In this document: one piece after another, positions 11,471-24,060 of the stretch
Layout of the letters: every line of letters begins with the position of its first letter
Numbering within the stretch: the stretch's first letter is position 1
NCBI RefSeq assembly: GCF_008831285.2
Contig: NC_045146.1
Coordinates: 3,374,001 to 3,438,000 of the forward strand
Source: Nymphaea colorata
Lineage: Eukaryota > Streptophyta > Magnoliopsida > Nymphaeales > Nymphaeaceae
Reading direction: 5' to 3'
DNA: 64,000 nucleotides
The notes under the pieces: generated by a model
Told to the model about the DNA's origin: nothing
Seen by the model: the letters and a program-made list of their open reading frames with translations, nothing else
Database searches by the model: none
Translations under genes and position numbers: made by a program

Positions 11471-14400
11471 GAGGCTAAAAAGGAGCCTCAGAAAGAAGAA
11501 GAAGCACCTCCCGACGGTGCTTGTCATATGATGACTGATCCAGATGCTATGAGAGTGATAGGACTCATTGGAGGCAGGAGTGTTCTTGTCCTACTCGACT
11601 CAGGGGCCACTCACAATTTTGTGGGCAACCATCTTGCTGAAGAATTGGATTGCACAATGGAAGAGCATCCCACACTTCGAGTTCTAGTAGCAAACGAGGA
11701 TTGTCTTCCCTGCACCCGCAAATGCACAAATATTGAACTTATATTGTAGAAGGTCCTATTCAAGGTTGATTTATTGGTCATTCCCTTACCCAGTGTGGAT
11801 ATTATTCTTGGAGTCAAATGGCTCAAGACTCTAGGTCAGATTTGGTGGGACTTCTCCACCATAGAGATGTGCCTACCTAAGGAGGGTGGCAGAGAGAAAG
11901 TATTAAGGGTGATCGATCCCAGCTTGGAACCGAAGGCAGCCTTACGAGCCATCCGGGTGCAACAGCCTGCAGCATGGTTAGTGTCAATGGCAGAAGAGGT
12001 AGTCTCACAGGAGAATCATGAAGAGGAGATATCTAATCAGATTCAGAAGGTTTTGGGTGAGTTCGAAGGCATCTTTGAGGAGCCCAAAGGACTTCCACCT
12101 AAACGGTCTTATGACCATAGGATAGTCTTGGCCAATGGAGCAGAGCCAGTGAACGTTCGCCCATATCGTTATGGTTATACTCAAAAGTCAGAAATTGAGA
12201 AATTAGTCAAGGAGATGCGGGAGAGCCATATTATTCGTCCGAGTTCAAGCCCATTTTCATCACTGGTCCTTCTAGTAAAAAAGAAGGACAACACTTGGAG
12301 GTTTTGTGTAGATTATAGGGCTCTGAATGATGCTACTATAAAGGATAGACATCTCATTCCCGTCATTGATGAGCTTTTGGATGAGTTGACAGGAGCACGC
12401 GTCTTTTCCAAGCTTGACCTTAGGTCGGGGTACCATCAGATCATAATGTATGAGGAGGACATCTCTAAAACGACATTTAGAACTCATGACGGCCATTACA
12501 AGTTTTTGGTCATGCTGTTTGGACTCACTAATGTCCCAGCGACCTTTCAAAGATGTATGAATGACGTGTTTAAACAGTATCTGCAGGACTTTGTGCTTGT
12601 CTTCTTTGATGATATACTCGTCTACAGCAAGAGCCTAGAGCAACATAAACAACACATCCGCATTGTTCTACAAGTCTTGAGGGAGAATACCCTTTATGCC
12701 AAAAAATCCAAATGCAGTTTTGGACAATCCTCAATAGGGTATTTGGGACATATTGTATCTTATGAAGGGGTTAGAGCAGATCCGGAGAAGCTTCAGGCAA
12801 TGGAGCAATGGCCAATGCCAAAGGACCCTCGCAGCATGAGGGGATTCTTAGGCCTTACAGGGTATTACCGCCGGTTTATCCAAGGTTACGGGCTGATTGC
12901 TTCTCCTTTGACACACATGTTGAAGAAGGGAGAGTTTGCATGGACTGATAAGGCAAGAGAGGCATTTACTAAACTCAAGGCCGCAATGATGAGTGCCCCT
13001 GTTCTTGCATTACCGGACTTCTCCAAGGACTTCGTAGTAGAAACCGATGCAAGTGACATAGGGATCGGTGCTGTGTTGAGTCAAAATGGCCATCCTATTG
13101 CTTTCATGACAAAGGCTCTAACCAATAGAGCGAAATCCTTTTCGACATACGAGAAGGAGCTTCTAGCAATTATGTTGGCCGTTGAGAAGTGGAGACCCTA
13201 TCTGATAGGGCGAAGGTTCATTGTGAGAACCGACCATAGTAGTTTGAGATATATGGTTAAGCAGCAAATTTCAACCCCGACGCAGCAACGCTGGTTAGCC
13301 AAATTGCTTAGGTATGATTTTACAATTGAATACAAGAAGGTAGCTGAGAACTCGGCTGCAGATTCCCTATCTCGAATGCCTGAGCACATAGTGACTCTAT
13401 CGGTTTTGGAAACAAACATATGAGAAAGATTGATAACCGAGCAAGATTCTGATAGAGATATGGGGTTGTTGAAGCGTACTCTTCAACAAAGTCCAGGATC
13501 CATCCCACGATACTCTCTGAAGGAAAACATGTTGTGTCACAAATGCAAGGCAGTAGTACCCAAAGAGTCAGCTTTGAAGCCCGAGTTGCTAAAGCACTTC
13601 CATGACTCTACTGCAGCCGGGCATGAGGGTGTTGCAAAAACCATTGGGCGAATCAAAGCCCAATTTTGGTGGGAAGGGTTGAAGGCTGATGTTAGATATT
13701 ATGTTCGAGCCTGCAATATATGTCAACGAGAGAAGTACGAGGCAACTAAGCCTCCTGGTCACATGAACCCTCTCCCTGTCCTCGAGAAGCCATGGCATGA
13801 TATTTCAATGGACTTCATTGATGCCATGCTCAAATCAAAGGGCAAAGAAGCAGTGTTAGTAGTGGTAGACCGCCTTACAAAGTACAATCATTTCGCGCCG
13901 TTACCAAAGTACTACCAAGGGCCGATGGTTGCTACAGTCTACCAAGACTTTATTGGGAAGTTGCGTGGGATGCCTCGCACCATAGTATGTGATCGAGATT
14001 CCATATTCATGAGTGCGTTCTGGCAAGGATACATGAGGATGGCAGGGACCGTCATCAATTTTAGCACAGCCCACCATCCATAGACAGATGGGCAGAGCGA
14101 GGTGATGAACCGAACATTGGAAATTTACCTGAGGTGTTATGCTGGAGAAAGACCCGACACTTGGGTTAGATACTTGTCTTGGGCTGAATGGTCTTATAAC
14201 ACCAGCCTACATTCCAGAATCGGCGTAACACTATATGAAGCCATATATGGATATTCACCTCCAACTATTCCCCGTTATGAAGGCAATACAGCTAGAGATG
14301 AAAGGGTGGATTGCGCCTTGCGCAACAAAGATGAGGTATTAGCAGCATTGAAATGCAACATCAAGAGGGCACAAGAAATGATGAAGAAGGCACATGATAA

Positions 14401-14821
14401 GGGCAGAAAGGACAGAGAGTTCGAAGTAGGGGACATGGCCTGGTTGAAGAGGTTGCCCTTGAGGCAAAAGTCACTACTCGGGCAACCATATTCAAAGCTC
14501 TTACCATGATATTACGGGCCTTTTCGCGTGTTACAGAGGATAGGAAAAACAGCCTATCATTTGGCATTACCTCCTACGGCATAAGTGCACCCAGTCTTTC
14601 ATGTTTCACGGCTTAAACCTCACCATGGTCTGGTGCCTAAACAGGAAGAGCCATTACCAGATTTGACACTACAACCTTACCGAATCTTAGAGCATAGATG
14701 GGTCACAAGATTGGGCAAGTCTCGCCATGAAGTGTTAGTTGAATGGGAAGGAGTAGATGGAGGGATCCCTTGGGAGTTTTTTGACCAGATTGTCTTACTT
14801 TTTCCCAACATACGAGCTTAG
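11471..14821 (+). pseudogene. Retrotransposon pol (protease, RT, RNase H, integrase, chromodomain), interrupted
   Basis: One continuous frame broken by stops at 11747, 13421, 14081, 14507 and 14581. Aspartic protease: LLDSGATHNF, about 11597-11626. Reverse transcriptase: WRFCVDYRALN through FFDDILVYS (about 12298-12630). RNase H: ETDASDIGIGAVLS (about 13040). Integrase: zinc-binding and DDE regions with SMDFIDA and VCDRDS, the 14081 stop falling just before TDGQSE. A C-terminal chromodomain-like segment (HRWVTRLGKSRHEVLVEWEG, about 14694-14753) marks a chromovirus. The catalytic motifs are visible but the stops prevent a full polyprotein. Confidence 0.93.
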
Positions 14822-14836
14822 GGACAAGCTCGATCT

Positions 14837-14848
14837 AAGGAGGGTGGA
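14837..14848 (+). other. Polypurine tract
   Basis: aaggagggtgga lies two bases before the 3' LTR, as expected for the plus-strand primer of an LTR retrotransposon. Confidence 0.75.
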
Positions 14849-14850
14849 TC

Positions 14851-15409
14851 TGATACGGGTCTACCTAGGCCTCCTCCTAGGAGCATGCATGAACACGGCG
14901 AGAGTAGTTGAGCCAGGGTTGAAGGACTGGAACTACAAGATGAGCAAGGCATTGTGACAGCCAGGGAGACTAAACCAGGACTTAGTGCACGAGCAGATGG
15001 TGGCGAGGGAGGAGATGCAAAGGCTCTAGGTCCGAAAACATCCAGGGATGACCAGCAGTTGGGAGCAGATTCAACCAAGGAAGGCTAAATTGAAAGTCTC
15101 AGCTTCGGTTTAGGTCTAGCCCATCCTAGTGTCGGACTTGATCCAAGTCACTAGCGGTGGTCTAGAATGAACCTAGGTAGATAGGGGCAATACGCCCAAT
15201 TCCATATTCATTTGCTTATGCATTTTACTTCAAGTTGTGTGGGCCGAGATGGTTTGTATCTCGAGTCATTTGTTTTGAGTTAAAGTGAACCGGTTCGATC
15301 CATCTGTGAACCGAGTCACTTAGGGTAGTATTTAAACTTTGTGTAATTTGGATTTCATATGCAATTAAGAGAATTGAATTTCATTTGCCCAGTTTCTCTC
15401 TCTGTCCTC

Positions 15410-15455
<46 letters not shown>

Positions 15456-18060
15456 CGTCTCTCCCCCTTGCCATCATCCCTTGCCATCATCTTCTCACCT
15501 CACCGGCGGTGGCTGGTTCCCTTCCCCACACGAGTTCTTTCCAAAACCGAAGGTCAATCTTCTCCCCTTCCTTGTTTTCTTGTTCTCTTCCTCATCCACT
15601 CGACCAACGGATTGGTGGCTAAGAAGATCAAGGTGTGCTTCGGCGTATTGCGACTTCAACAGCCCTCGTTTCCCCACATCAACTCACGGCTAGAAAAGGT
15701 GCATCTCTTCTTGAACATGAAGAAGGAATAGAGGCCAGATTAGCCCATGGAAGGACTACATTCATCCAAGGCAACGAAGGTGAACGTGGTGTTGATTTAC
15801 ATCCAAAACTCAAAGGTTAGTGCATTGATTCTTGTGGTGAACGTGTGTAACTTGTTGGATTGTTTTAGAATTGGATTCAGCCAAGGTGTTGGGTTCACTC
15901 CCTAGGCCAAACCTCTAGAGTTTGATCGGCAACTTCCCACGGTTGAAACTGGTTTTAAAGCTGTTTTTACGAGTCACAAAGGATCCTAAGAGTTAACGTC
16001 TCTTTGCTAGAGAGTTTGAGGAAATTCTACCGGCAAAAATCCATCCAAAATATCAAGTTCAAGCCACGGTTTGAGTCTGATATTCCTGCCGGAAAACAGT
16101 GAGAAAAATATTTGAAAAGGGCATCAAAAAAGTGAAGGAAAAGTAGAAGTATTATCATACAAGAAAAGGAAAGAAAAAGTGACAGATTGGTGTGATTTGG
16201 AGCCACAACGGTGAAGCTTGGTGTTCGCCAGAATTTCTGAATTCCGGTGAACCCTGCCACTTTCCCGGCAACCTCTGCTACTATTCCGGTGAACATTTGG
16301 TCAGCATTGGTAGATGACAAGTCTACCCTTGAACCAGCAAAAGAACAGCTACATTTGGAGTGGGCAAAGTGGGAAAACGTGTGTCTTAGTTGAATACTAG
16401 CCTAGGGTTTTCTCACCCTTGTCGCCGGTGCACATTTGATCATTTCGGGTGCCAATTCCGCACATTTATTAAGTGGTTCTCTCCCTTGACGTGTGAAACA
16501 CCAGTCATCCATTAGGGACACGTGACAACATCCCAAGGAAGAAGGATCCGAGCTGATCTAGCTTGATTCTTTTCCACATTTGGCGCACCACATCCATTTC
16601 CTTCATTTGGGGCTAGAGATCCTCTCGCCCTTTTCCCTCCCTCATTTGGTGGGCCTCAAGTGCCACCTCGCCCTACAATTGAGGATCCACTAGAGTAGGT
16701 GACTACATTTTAGGAAAGCTTAACCCCAGCCAGCCGTTTGGCCTAAACCCAATCCCATTCACATCACCTTTGCCCTTTCCTTCCTCACGTGTTGCCTTAT
16801 CTAACCCAGCCACCACCATCATTTTAAGAAGTTTCCTTGCCTCCCTTCCTACATTTGGGGAAGGTAGCCCATGGTCCGACCTCCTCAGCTATTGCCTACC
16901 CTAATGCTAATTTCGATTATACCCTAAGTTCAACTTGATATTACCTAGCCTACCCAAACCCGATCAGCATCTACTAATCCTAAACCTAGACAACTAAACC
17001 CTAGTTATCTAACCTAGCCTAACCTTACCAAGCCCACTTGAACTAAACCTACACTTAGCCAGCCACACCGTAGGTGCAGTCTGAGTTCTTGACCGAGCTC
17101 TTCATCACAACTGTAGCTAGGACTTTCCCCAAGCTCTAGACCGAGCTTGTTTCCTTACACCGACGGCCAAGCACTCATCGGCGTGCAGCAGCCTTCCCTT
17201 GGTGCCTTCCTCACAGCTAGGCACTCCCTCTCACCTGCAGACGCAACCCCATTCGTCGAAGCCCGCGTTGCACCATCCACAAGACGTCGTCTGCAACAAA
17301 AGGCACCCGCACCCGGACGAGCTTCAGTGGCAATTCCGGAGCGCCGGCAGAAGTTTTCTTCAGCATTGGCTTTCGCCTCCTGCGTTGCTGCAATACCCGT
17401 GGAATGACAATCATTCCGATGTCTCTTCTGAGTTAGCCCAGTCCGGTTTGCCTTAGGCGCCTCAAGAGGTCTTGGGGATAGGATCGGCTGTAGGAAAGCG
17501 TCTAGACCTAATCCGGAGCAAGGTCCAATCAATCCATCCACAAGACGTCGTCTGCAACAAAAGGCACCCGCACCCGAACGAGCTTCAGCGGCAATTCCGA
17601 CGCGCCGGCAGAAGTTCTCTTCAGAATTGGCTTTCCCCTCTTGCATTGCTGCAATACCCGTGGACTGGCAATCATTCCGATGTCTCTTCTGAGTTAGCCC
17701 AGTCCAGTATTCTCCTTGATTTCTGTAGAGCTATTTGGATTACATTTTGTCTTTGCTTATTTGCATCTGTTTGGCTCTGTTGCTCTTGCGGTTTTTCGGA
17801 GGCCCTTGGCCTAAGACCCGGCCGGAAGACATTATCATCTTCATTGCTCTATTTCTAGTGGTTGTTTTTCTGTATTCCATTCAGTTTAGTCTAGTTTGTT
17901 TTAATTGCGTTGTTGTCTTCATGCCCGTTAGCATTTCTTGTAGTAGGGTTTTCGTTGAGTTTGTCCTTCTTTAGGTTTGCCTTAGGCGCCTCAAGAGGTC
18001 TTGGGGATAGGATCGGCTGTAGGAAAGCGTCTAGACCTACTCCGGAGCAAGGTCCTATCA
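14851..18060 (+). repeat. 3' LTR
   Basis: 3210 bp, matching the 5' LTR in order and content. Differences include a longer insert near the CT microsatellite (15410-15490), an extra segment near 16235-16250 and several substitutions. It ends in ctatca followed by the right target duplication gtccc at 18061-18065. Confidence 0.95.
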
Positions 18061-20257
18061 GTCCCTTCCTCTCAATGAAAATTTAAAAACCGTCCTCCTC
18101 TCGAGGAGCTTTCTTTTTCTAGTTATCCGTATTTTGTAACAGGAGGTGCAAAAAGATAAGGTTCCGACCAATTAAATACATGGAAAGCTAGATTTTGGTA
18201 CGATAGTAATTGCAAAATCCCCCAGGTTACTGAAATCATTCCATTGGCCCTCTAATTCATCTATATAAACATTTCTCTGCTTGCCAACAGTTTGCTCTAT
18301 AGTTGAACAATGCTGTCCAATTTTTCCCCCTTTAAATGGAAGCAGATTTCATGGATGTTGTAAAGCACAATTTTTCTTAGTACTCATTTAAAGGGGAGTT
18401 CCATTTAAAGCAAAAGCATTGTCCTTAATTTGAGAACTCTGAATCGGTAAGCTGGATTTAGACAGACTCCAAGACCTCTGTATGACATAATTATTTGGTT
18501 AAGATAGTAAAACCTTTTGCTTTTTAATCCTCTGCCCTAATGAAATTATAAAAAATATTTGTTCCACTAAAAGATAGAGTACTTTAAAGTTAGGAAATCC
18601 TAATTATGGGATAAATTTTATGGACAGTCATATTAAAGCAAGTCTAGCAAAATATATTGTACATAGAAGATGGTGAACCCATTGCAACTGCTCTCTTCTA
18701 TATATAATTTCTCAGTTCACGAACCTTTGTATTGGACCACGAGACTTAGTATATCATTTTCCCAAACACAAGGATCAGATGGATGATTTGTTAACATCCA
18801 TTTTCTTGTCAACGTCATTCTGTCTTTGATTCTCAGAAGGTATATTTGACTAGCTTTTTTAAATTCATGGTCAAGTTATACATACAGAAACAGAAGCACA
18901 CTTGCTTGGAGGAGGGAAAGGTAAGAAAAGAATTTTGTTTCAATACAGCAAAAGAACTTGGGAAATGCTTGTATCAAGTGTTCTAGAAATAGAATAAGAA
19001 GCAAACATTAAGAAACATGGAGATACATAGGAGGCTAAGCTACATAAACCCATTTTATACTTCCTTTATCAGCAGAATCGTCATGTCAGAAAGTTCATGT
19101 TCAGAAACTGGTGAATGCGCATCAGTCATGTCGACAAAAGCAGCAAAACTCAGGAAATTCTAATTAATATCATGATTTACCAGATTGATCTGGATTAGGA
19201 AAATGACATAAGATTTGCAATTGTGGATACAGGTACCGTAAGCCATGATCTTCAGCTGATGAGTTGGATATATAACATTAGCTTGTAAAACTTTCTTGAC
19301 AATTATGTGTAAGCACAGAGATTTTGTCATCAAATATCATGCATGAGATTAATGAGATCCTTATCCTCCATAATAACTGAGATCACTATCTCCTCTATAT
19401 GTGCACTAACATTAGAAGTCAAGAAAATTTACAGCATCAATGTGGAAGAGAAACGTTCACAGATCATTGAAGGGCTAGTTACTGCTTGTGGAAGGAATTG
19501 ATCATTGCTTACAGCGGTTAATCAAGCTCGACTAAATGATCAGGGGATTCTGAAAAGGCTAAGTAATAAATGGTTTCTTAATAGGTTCCTCCATATTATG
19601 CACAGATTTTCAAACAAGAACCATATGTTCATTCTGAAGTGATTCCAGCTATATGATTTGAATGTGCTTTGAAACAGTAACTTCTTCCTTCATTTGAAAG
19701 CTATATGGATTATTGAGAAGGACAAACCAATTGAGTTCACTTCCTTGTAAAGCCATTTTTCTGTGGAAACCTGACTCATGCTTCTAATTGAATGCATATA
19801 GATGTAAAGAGAGTGATTTATCCCTTTTTAAACAGGGCATATCGTCCTGATCATGCAGAACATGAACACTACAATGTCAATGTCTATGGAGTAAGACACA
19901 CAACTCTAATTCTTCACCAACCTGCGCGGCCAATGTCCAACCAAACAATAAAAGGAAGCTGAACAGAAAAAAGAAGGGACAGATGACAAAATCAGTACAA
20001 ATATAAAGGAGAATGGGAACCCTTTTCATTCATATTTGCTGGTATCTGTCCATTATATTGGAGATGAAATAAGACATCCACTGAGGTTTCATTGTGCAAA
20101 CCTTGTAGAGTAGTATGAGATCCCATCTAGAAACACGCCCTCCCCCCACCCCCAAAACAAACAAATAAGAAAGCAGGCAAACCACGGGATATTCCATAAG
20201 ATGCCAAAAAGGACCTCTTCAATGGAGAGTGTGCCTCTCCACTGGTGATATTCCTGA
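18061..20257. other. Conserved non-coding block between protease and PNGase A genes, copy A
   Basis: No convincing gene on either strand. It is nearly collinear with 55669-57873 in copy B, with only small indels. The part next to 20258 is the probable 3' UTR of the minus-strand PNGase A gene. An inverted repeat near 18325-18415 (cccctttaaatgg ... catttaaagggg, then ttccatttaaag) could form a hairpin; it is shared with copy B, where the loop differs slightly. Confidence 0.6.
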
Positions 20258-21996
20258 TCACAATGGCAACCTTCTGCTGCAAAGAGGGCTTGAATAATCA
20301 TAGAGAATGGTGTAGTTACTGCTACTCACATTTCTAAAATAACAGCCCTGGTTGCTCTCGTAACGGTAGACTTCCTTAGTCCTTCCTAATCCACTTTTGA
20401 CCAAGTTTCCTTGTACAGCCATATAACCAGTTGCGTCCTGTGTGTTTCTAAGTGAACTGGATGAGAATCCAGACTCTTCACCTCTAAAAGAATTCTCATT
20501 GAATCCAAGCGATACGCTTGTAACATCTGTATAACTTTCATTGACCTGGTTCTGAAGATTGGTATAAAGGTAGAGTGGGTAGTTTCTGATCAACTGAATC
20601 GAGTATAGATCATCAGATGGTAGTAAACACCAGAATCGGTTTTGATTCTCTGACGCACAGTCTGAGCATTCCCAGTGTTGCTAAATTTCATCCAATTTCT
20701 GTAACCAAACCTTTGGATGGTATGAACATTAATCTTCCCATGGGATGTCTTCACTCGCCCGGTTGCTGCTATATATCTGCTCGCGCTTGTATTGAAGATC
20801 CCATCAAGACCTTTAAAATTTGACAAGATACTATGCCGTGCAGGTGGCGCATCATAACTCAGCAACTTGCACTTTGTCTTCTTAAGGCCACCATCAATCC
20901 AAAGATGCAAATTTGCATCAATATACCATACATTCAGAGCATTAGTTACAGAGAACTCCACGGTGTGGTTCTCTTTGTCCAAAATCTCCCCCAGGAACGG
21001 TGTGATCTCTATCTCATAAGATGGGAGATCGAAGGAGCCGATCCCTGTTATCGGCCTCCAAAGAAGTGGATTAACTCCACCCGTGTAAATCACCGTGAAT
21101 GGCCAGACGGCACCCACCACTCTCTGATCCAAACTCACCACAACCTCTCTGAAAGCTCCGTTGCCCGGTACATTACTCAAATTGTTCTCTTGAATGTATT
21201 CGTCTGGAGGATTCGTGTACCAGAACTCATCATTAGAATGGTAGGAAACAAAAACTTCCAACACTGCCCTGTACACATTTCTGGGTATGCTGAACTGTTT
21301 CTGATGCACATCTGTTGAGTTTTGGACCAAAAACCAATACCCATCATTCAGTGGTGGACTCCTAGATATGGGCAGGATCAAGTCAGCAGGAGAATTCAAA
21401 ACAGATCCCAAACCCAACCTCTTCCCAACACCTTCCTCAGCATAAAAACGGATAGTAACATTGACATGGTAAACGCCAGTATAAGTCTTATCAACGATAT
21501 TGGCAAGGTGAACAGAGAGGGTCTGATTCTGCTTAAGAAGAGAAGAAAACCTTGTAATGTCCTTCTGAACCTTCCAAAAGATTCCATTGGCCCTAGGCTC
21601 AGCAGTGCAACTTCTCAAGATCTCAACCCCACCAAGCCAAACTCCAAAAATCCTATCAAATTGCCTTCCTTTGCTTGTTGCAGACCACTCTAGCACAATT
21701 GTGGACCAATCAGCAGATGGGCAGTCCTGGGGAGGAGTGTATTGGGCCTCAACAGGGGGCTGGCCGTAGGTGTAGCTGAAGTCGTGCTGGAGTATGAGGG
21801 CGGAGGAGCAGGGGGGCTCTCGTGGGACTTTGACGGGCCTTGCTACCTCAAAGAAGGTGGTAGGGGAGCCAGGCGGATCCACGGTTTGCTTGAAGTCGAA
21901 AAGCCTGGTTTTCAGAGGGTGGGCATGCAGTGGGGAGGATGATGAGAGTTGCAGAAAGGTGGTGGCGAGGAGGAGGAGGAAGGAGGCGGCTGCCAT
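20258..21996 (-). pseudogene. PNGase A-like peptide N-glycanase, copy A, 3' frameshift
   Basis: Intronless. ATG at 21996 and a signal peptide (MAAASFLLLLATTFLQLSSS). The PNGaseA-family domain has typical segments such as FSYTYGQPPVEAQYTPP and GRQFDRIFGVWLGGVEILRS. The enzyme family removes N-glycans from glycopeptides by cleaving the GlcNAc-Asn amide, in vacuole, wall or other acidic compartments. At about 20620-20624 seven bases present in copy B (cgtgaag on the plus strand) are missing, so the frame shifts and stops at 20590. This leaves 468 aa of an expected 581 or so. The lost C-terminal part is still readable in the next frame down to a stop at 20258. The 7-bp gap is not in a homopolymer, so it is more likely real than a read error. 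Confidence 0.88.
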
Positions 21997-23230
21997 GGCT
22001 GCCTCGCAGACTTGGCAGGGAAAGGATGGTTTTTGGAAATACAGCTGCTCTTAGCCTCTTTGACTCTCAATTCAAGGAGTACCTTTTGCTGCCGACGCCC
22101 ATACGATATCGATCCGGGATATCTGACTCGGTCTTACGAACATCCTTATCCGATCCAAGAAACCCAATCTTGTAGGGACTTGAATAGACTCCCCTTTTAA
22201 AAAACTTGCGATCACACGGAAACATAATTTTCATATAAAACTTGCATGTGTTTCAAATTTTTAAAACTTCGCAACTTGTTTTGCGAATTCATGTGTTACC
22301 AAAATGCCTATAAAATCATCAAGCTACTTGAGAATATTGCACTCTCAAGTTATAAAATATTTAAGTTAGTTTTATTTAGGTGGCATTTGATTATTCAAAT
22401 CTTACCATTTGTTTGGATGGAGGGAGAGAGAAGGAAAAGAATGAAAAGAAAGGTCTTTCCTATGTTTGGATAATTAATTAATATGAAGGGAAAGGAATGA
22501 AGAACTAATAACTGTGTTTGGATGCAAGGGAAATGAAAGGAAAGGAAGGAGATGAAAATGAGTTTTTAATGTGATTCCAATCCCTTCGAAAATGGAGAGA
22601 TTAAAAGGGAAAAGAATGGATGATCATTCCCTTTCCTTTCTCATCCTTTCTCTCCACATTCCATTCCCTTCCCTTTCCACTCCTTTCCTTTCCATCCATT
22701 CCTTTCCCCTTTTTTCCCTTCATCCAGACATAGGGTTAGATTCATAACTTTGATGTGGTGGCCTTTTGTTAATGTGGCAAATGATTCCCATCAAAATTTC
22801 AAGCTAAAATCATGGTCTAACTTAAATTCAAAATATCCCACTAAATACCAAAAAGGAAAGATTATACTCTTAAATCCATGAGTTTCACATAATCTAAAAT
22901 CCATTATGAGATTAGATTAGACGTAACCGAATGCCCCCTTGCCAGGGCAATGTATGTGGGAACGTATACTAAAGGGGGAAGAAAGTTTATTGGTTTAAAA
23001 GTGCCCTTGATTTTCGAAGGGAAAATTACAAAATGATTGAAGTACAATTAAAAACCAGATTTCAGAAGATAATAAAGCTTGCCAAAATGTTCATATATTG
23101 ACCATAGCGGGATCTTAAGAGATCAACAATTTCAAAAGTATTAACGTACCCTTTATTAGTAATTTTGATAGTTTTATATTTTTTCATGTGTGTGTACCCC
23201 CCAAATTTGACAGCTTTTACTCATAGGACG
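21997..23230. other. 5' flank of PNGase A copy A
   Basis: AT-rich non-coding DNA shared with copy B (59622-60860). It holds the fold-back element at 22410-22732 and otherwise no recognisable gene. The promoter of the minus-strand gene should lie in the first few hundred bases, but no unambiguous TATA box was identified. Confidence 0.5.
22410..22732. mobile_element. GA/CT-rich fold-back (MITE-like) element, copy A
   Basis: The left end reads gtttggatggagggagagag and the right end, reverse-complemented, reads gtctggatgaagggaaaaaa, so the two arms pair imperfectly. The interior is GGAAAG-rich in the left half and CTTTCC-rich in the right half. The counterpart in copy B is at about 60028-60344, so it predates the duplication. 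No clear target duplication. Confidence 0.6.
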
Positions 23231-23734
23231 GTTGGACCCAGTTCTGGAACTAGATCAGCCTAGATCCCTAATTGAATTTACAAAGCAAGACGGAATGTCT
23301 ACTGAAATTCACTACCAAATTAGACTTGATTTCGACCTCAAAAAACCAAAAAGGGATAGGGTCAAACTGAGTTTTGATTCTGTCCACCTTGATTTTGCAA
23401 CTGCCATGGATATACATGATGGTGCATGATTGTTAAATACGTAGGAATATGGATATCAATGGATCAGATTTGAATCAGATATACACTTTATCATATTCAT
23501 TTTTCTTTTATATGAGTGGGTTTGACACAAGAGTAGTTGATACATATAAGTAGGCTCACCAAATGTGCGATGAAAAAAAATTCTTAATGTCGAATTGGTG
23601 TATAGGCCACCGTTTTGATAAAAGCAAAAAGAATGGATGAGATCACGAGTGAGCCTCACGTAAAAGAAGAGCTTTAGGGGGCTGATCCCACTCCCTAACA
23701 AAATTAAAAGGAGTCGACAAGTAGAAGAGCCCAG

Positions 23735-24060
23735 GGTTGCACACGAAATGAGTCGAGTTGGGCCAGCTCGTGCTTGATTCGACTTAGAAAACTTGAGAAA
23801 ACAAGCTCAGGCCTCAACTCGACGATGCAACATTGAAATCAAATTCGACTCATTTAACTCGGTTATCTCATGTCTTGTTTCGATTAACTTGTTTAACTTG
23901 ATTTCTACTTATTCAATTATTTTATCATTATAATTCAATATTCATTGTCTAGTGGAGTCAAGTTCTTATAACTTCAACTCGACTTGTTTAACATTTCAAG
24001 CATACATTTGAAATCGAGTTCAACTTGTTCATAAACTAGTCGAGTTATAGCTGCTTCAGC
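23735..24060. repeat. Dispersed GAGTCGAGTT/AACTCGACT-rich repeat
   Basis: A segment dense in gagtcgagttgggccagctcg and its complement near its far end. Related segments occur at about 29315-29665 and 31985-32425, and the copy-B equivalent is at about 61385-61690. They share Ser/Leu-free palindromic TCGAG/CTCGA words and no coding potential. Confidence 0.55.

Larger units (their letters stand above)
6157..18060 (+). mobile_element. Ty3/gypsy chromovirus LTR retrotransposon (degenerate)
   Basis: An 11.9-kb element with 5' LTR 6157-9341, PBS 9345-9358, gag-pol about 10096-14821, polypurine tract about 14837-14848 and 3' LTR 14851-18060. The LTRs start TG and end CA. Domain order is gag, CCHC knuckle, protease, RT, RNase H, integrase and a C-terminal chromodomain-like segment. 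That order plus LTRs over 3 kb resembles Tekay/Del-type chromoviruses; the lineage is inferred. One frameshift in gag and at least six in-frame stops in gag-pol imply it cannot move by itself. It is absent from copy B. Confidence 0.95.

Noticed and set aside
20089-20301. Small minus-strand ORF overlapping the PNGase A stop
   Set aside because: It overlaps the true C-terminus in another frame and extends into the 3' flank; no domain.
20617-21942. Plus-strand ORFs opposite PNGase A (for example 20833-21318), also present in copy B
   Set aside because: Antisense shadows of a recognised protein domain; their preservation follows from the coding strand.
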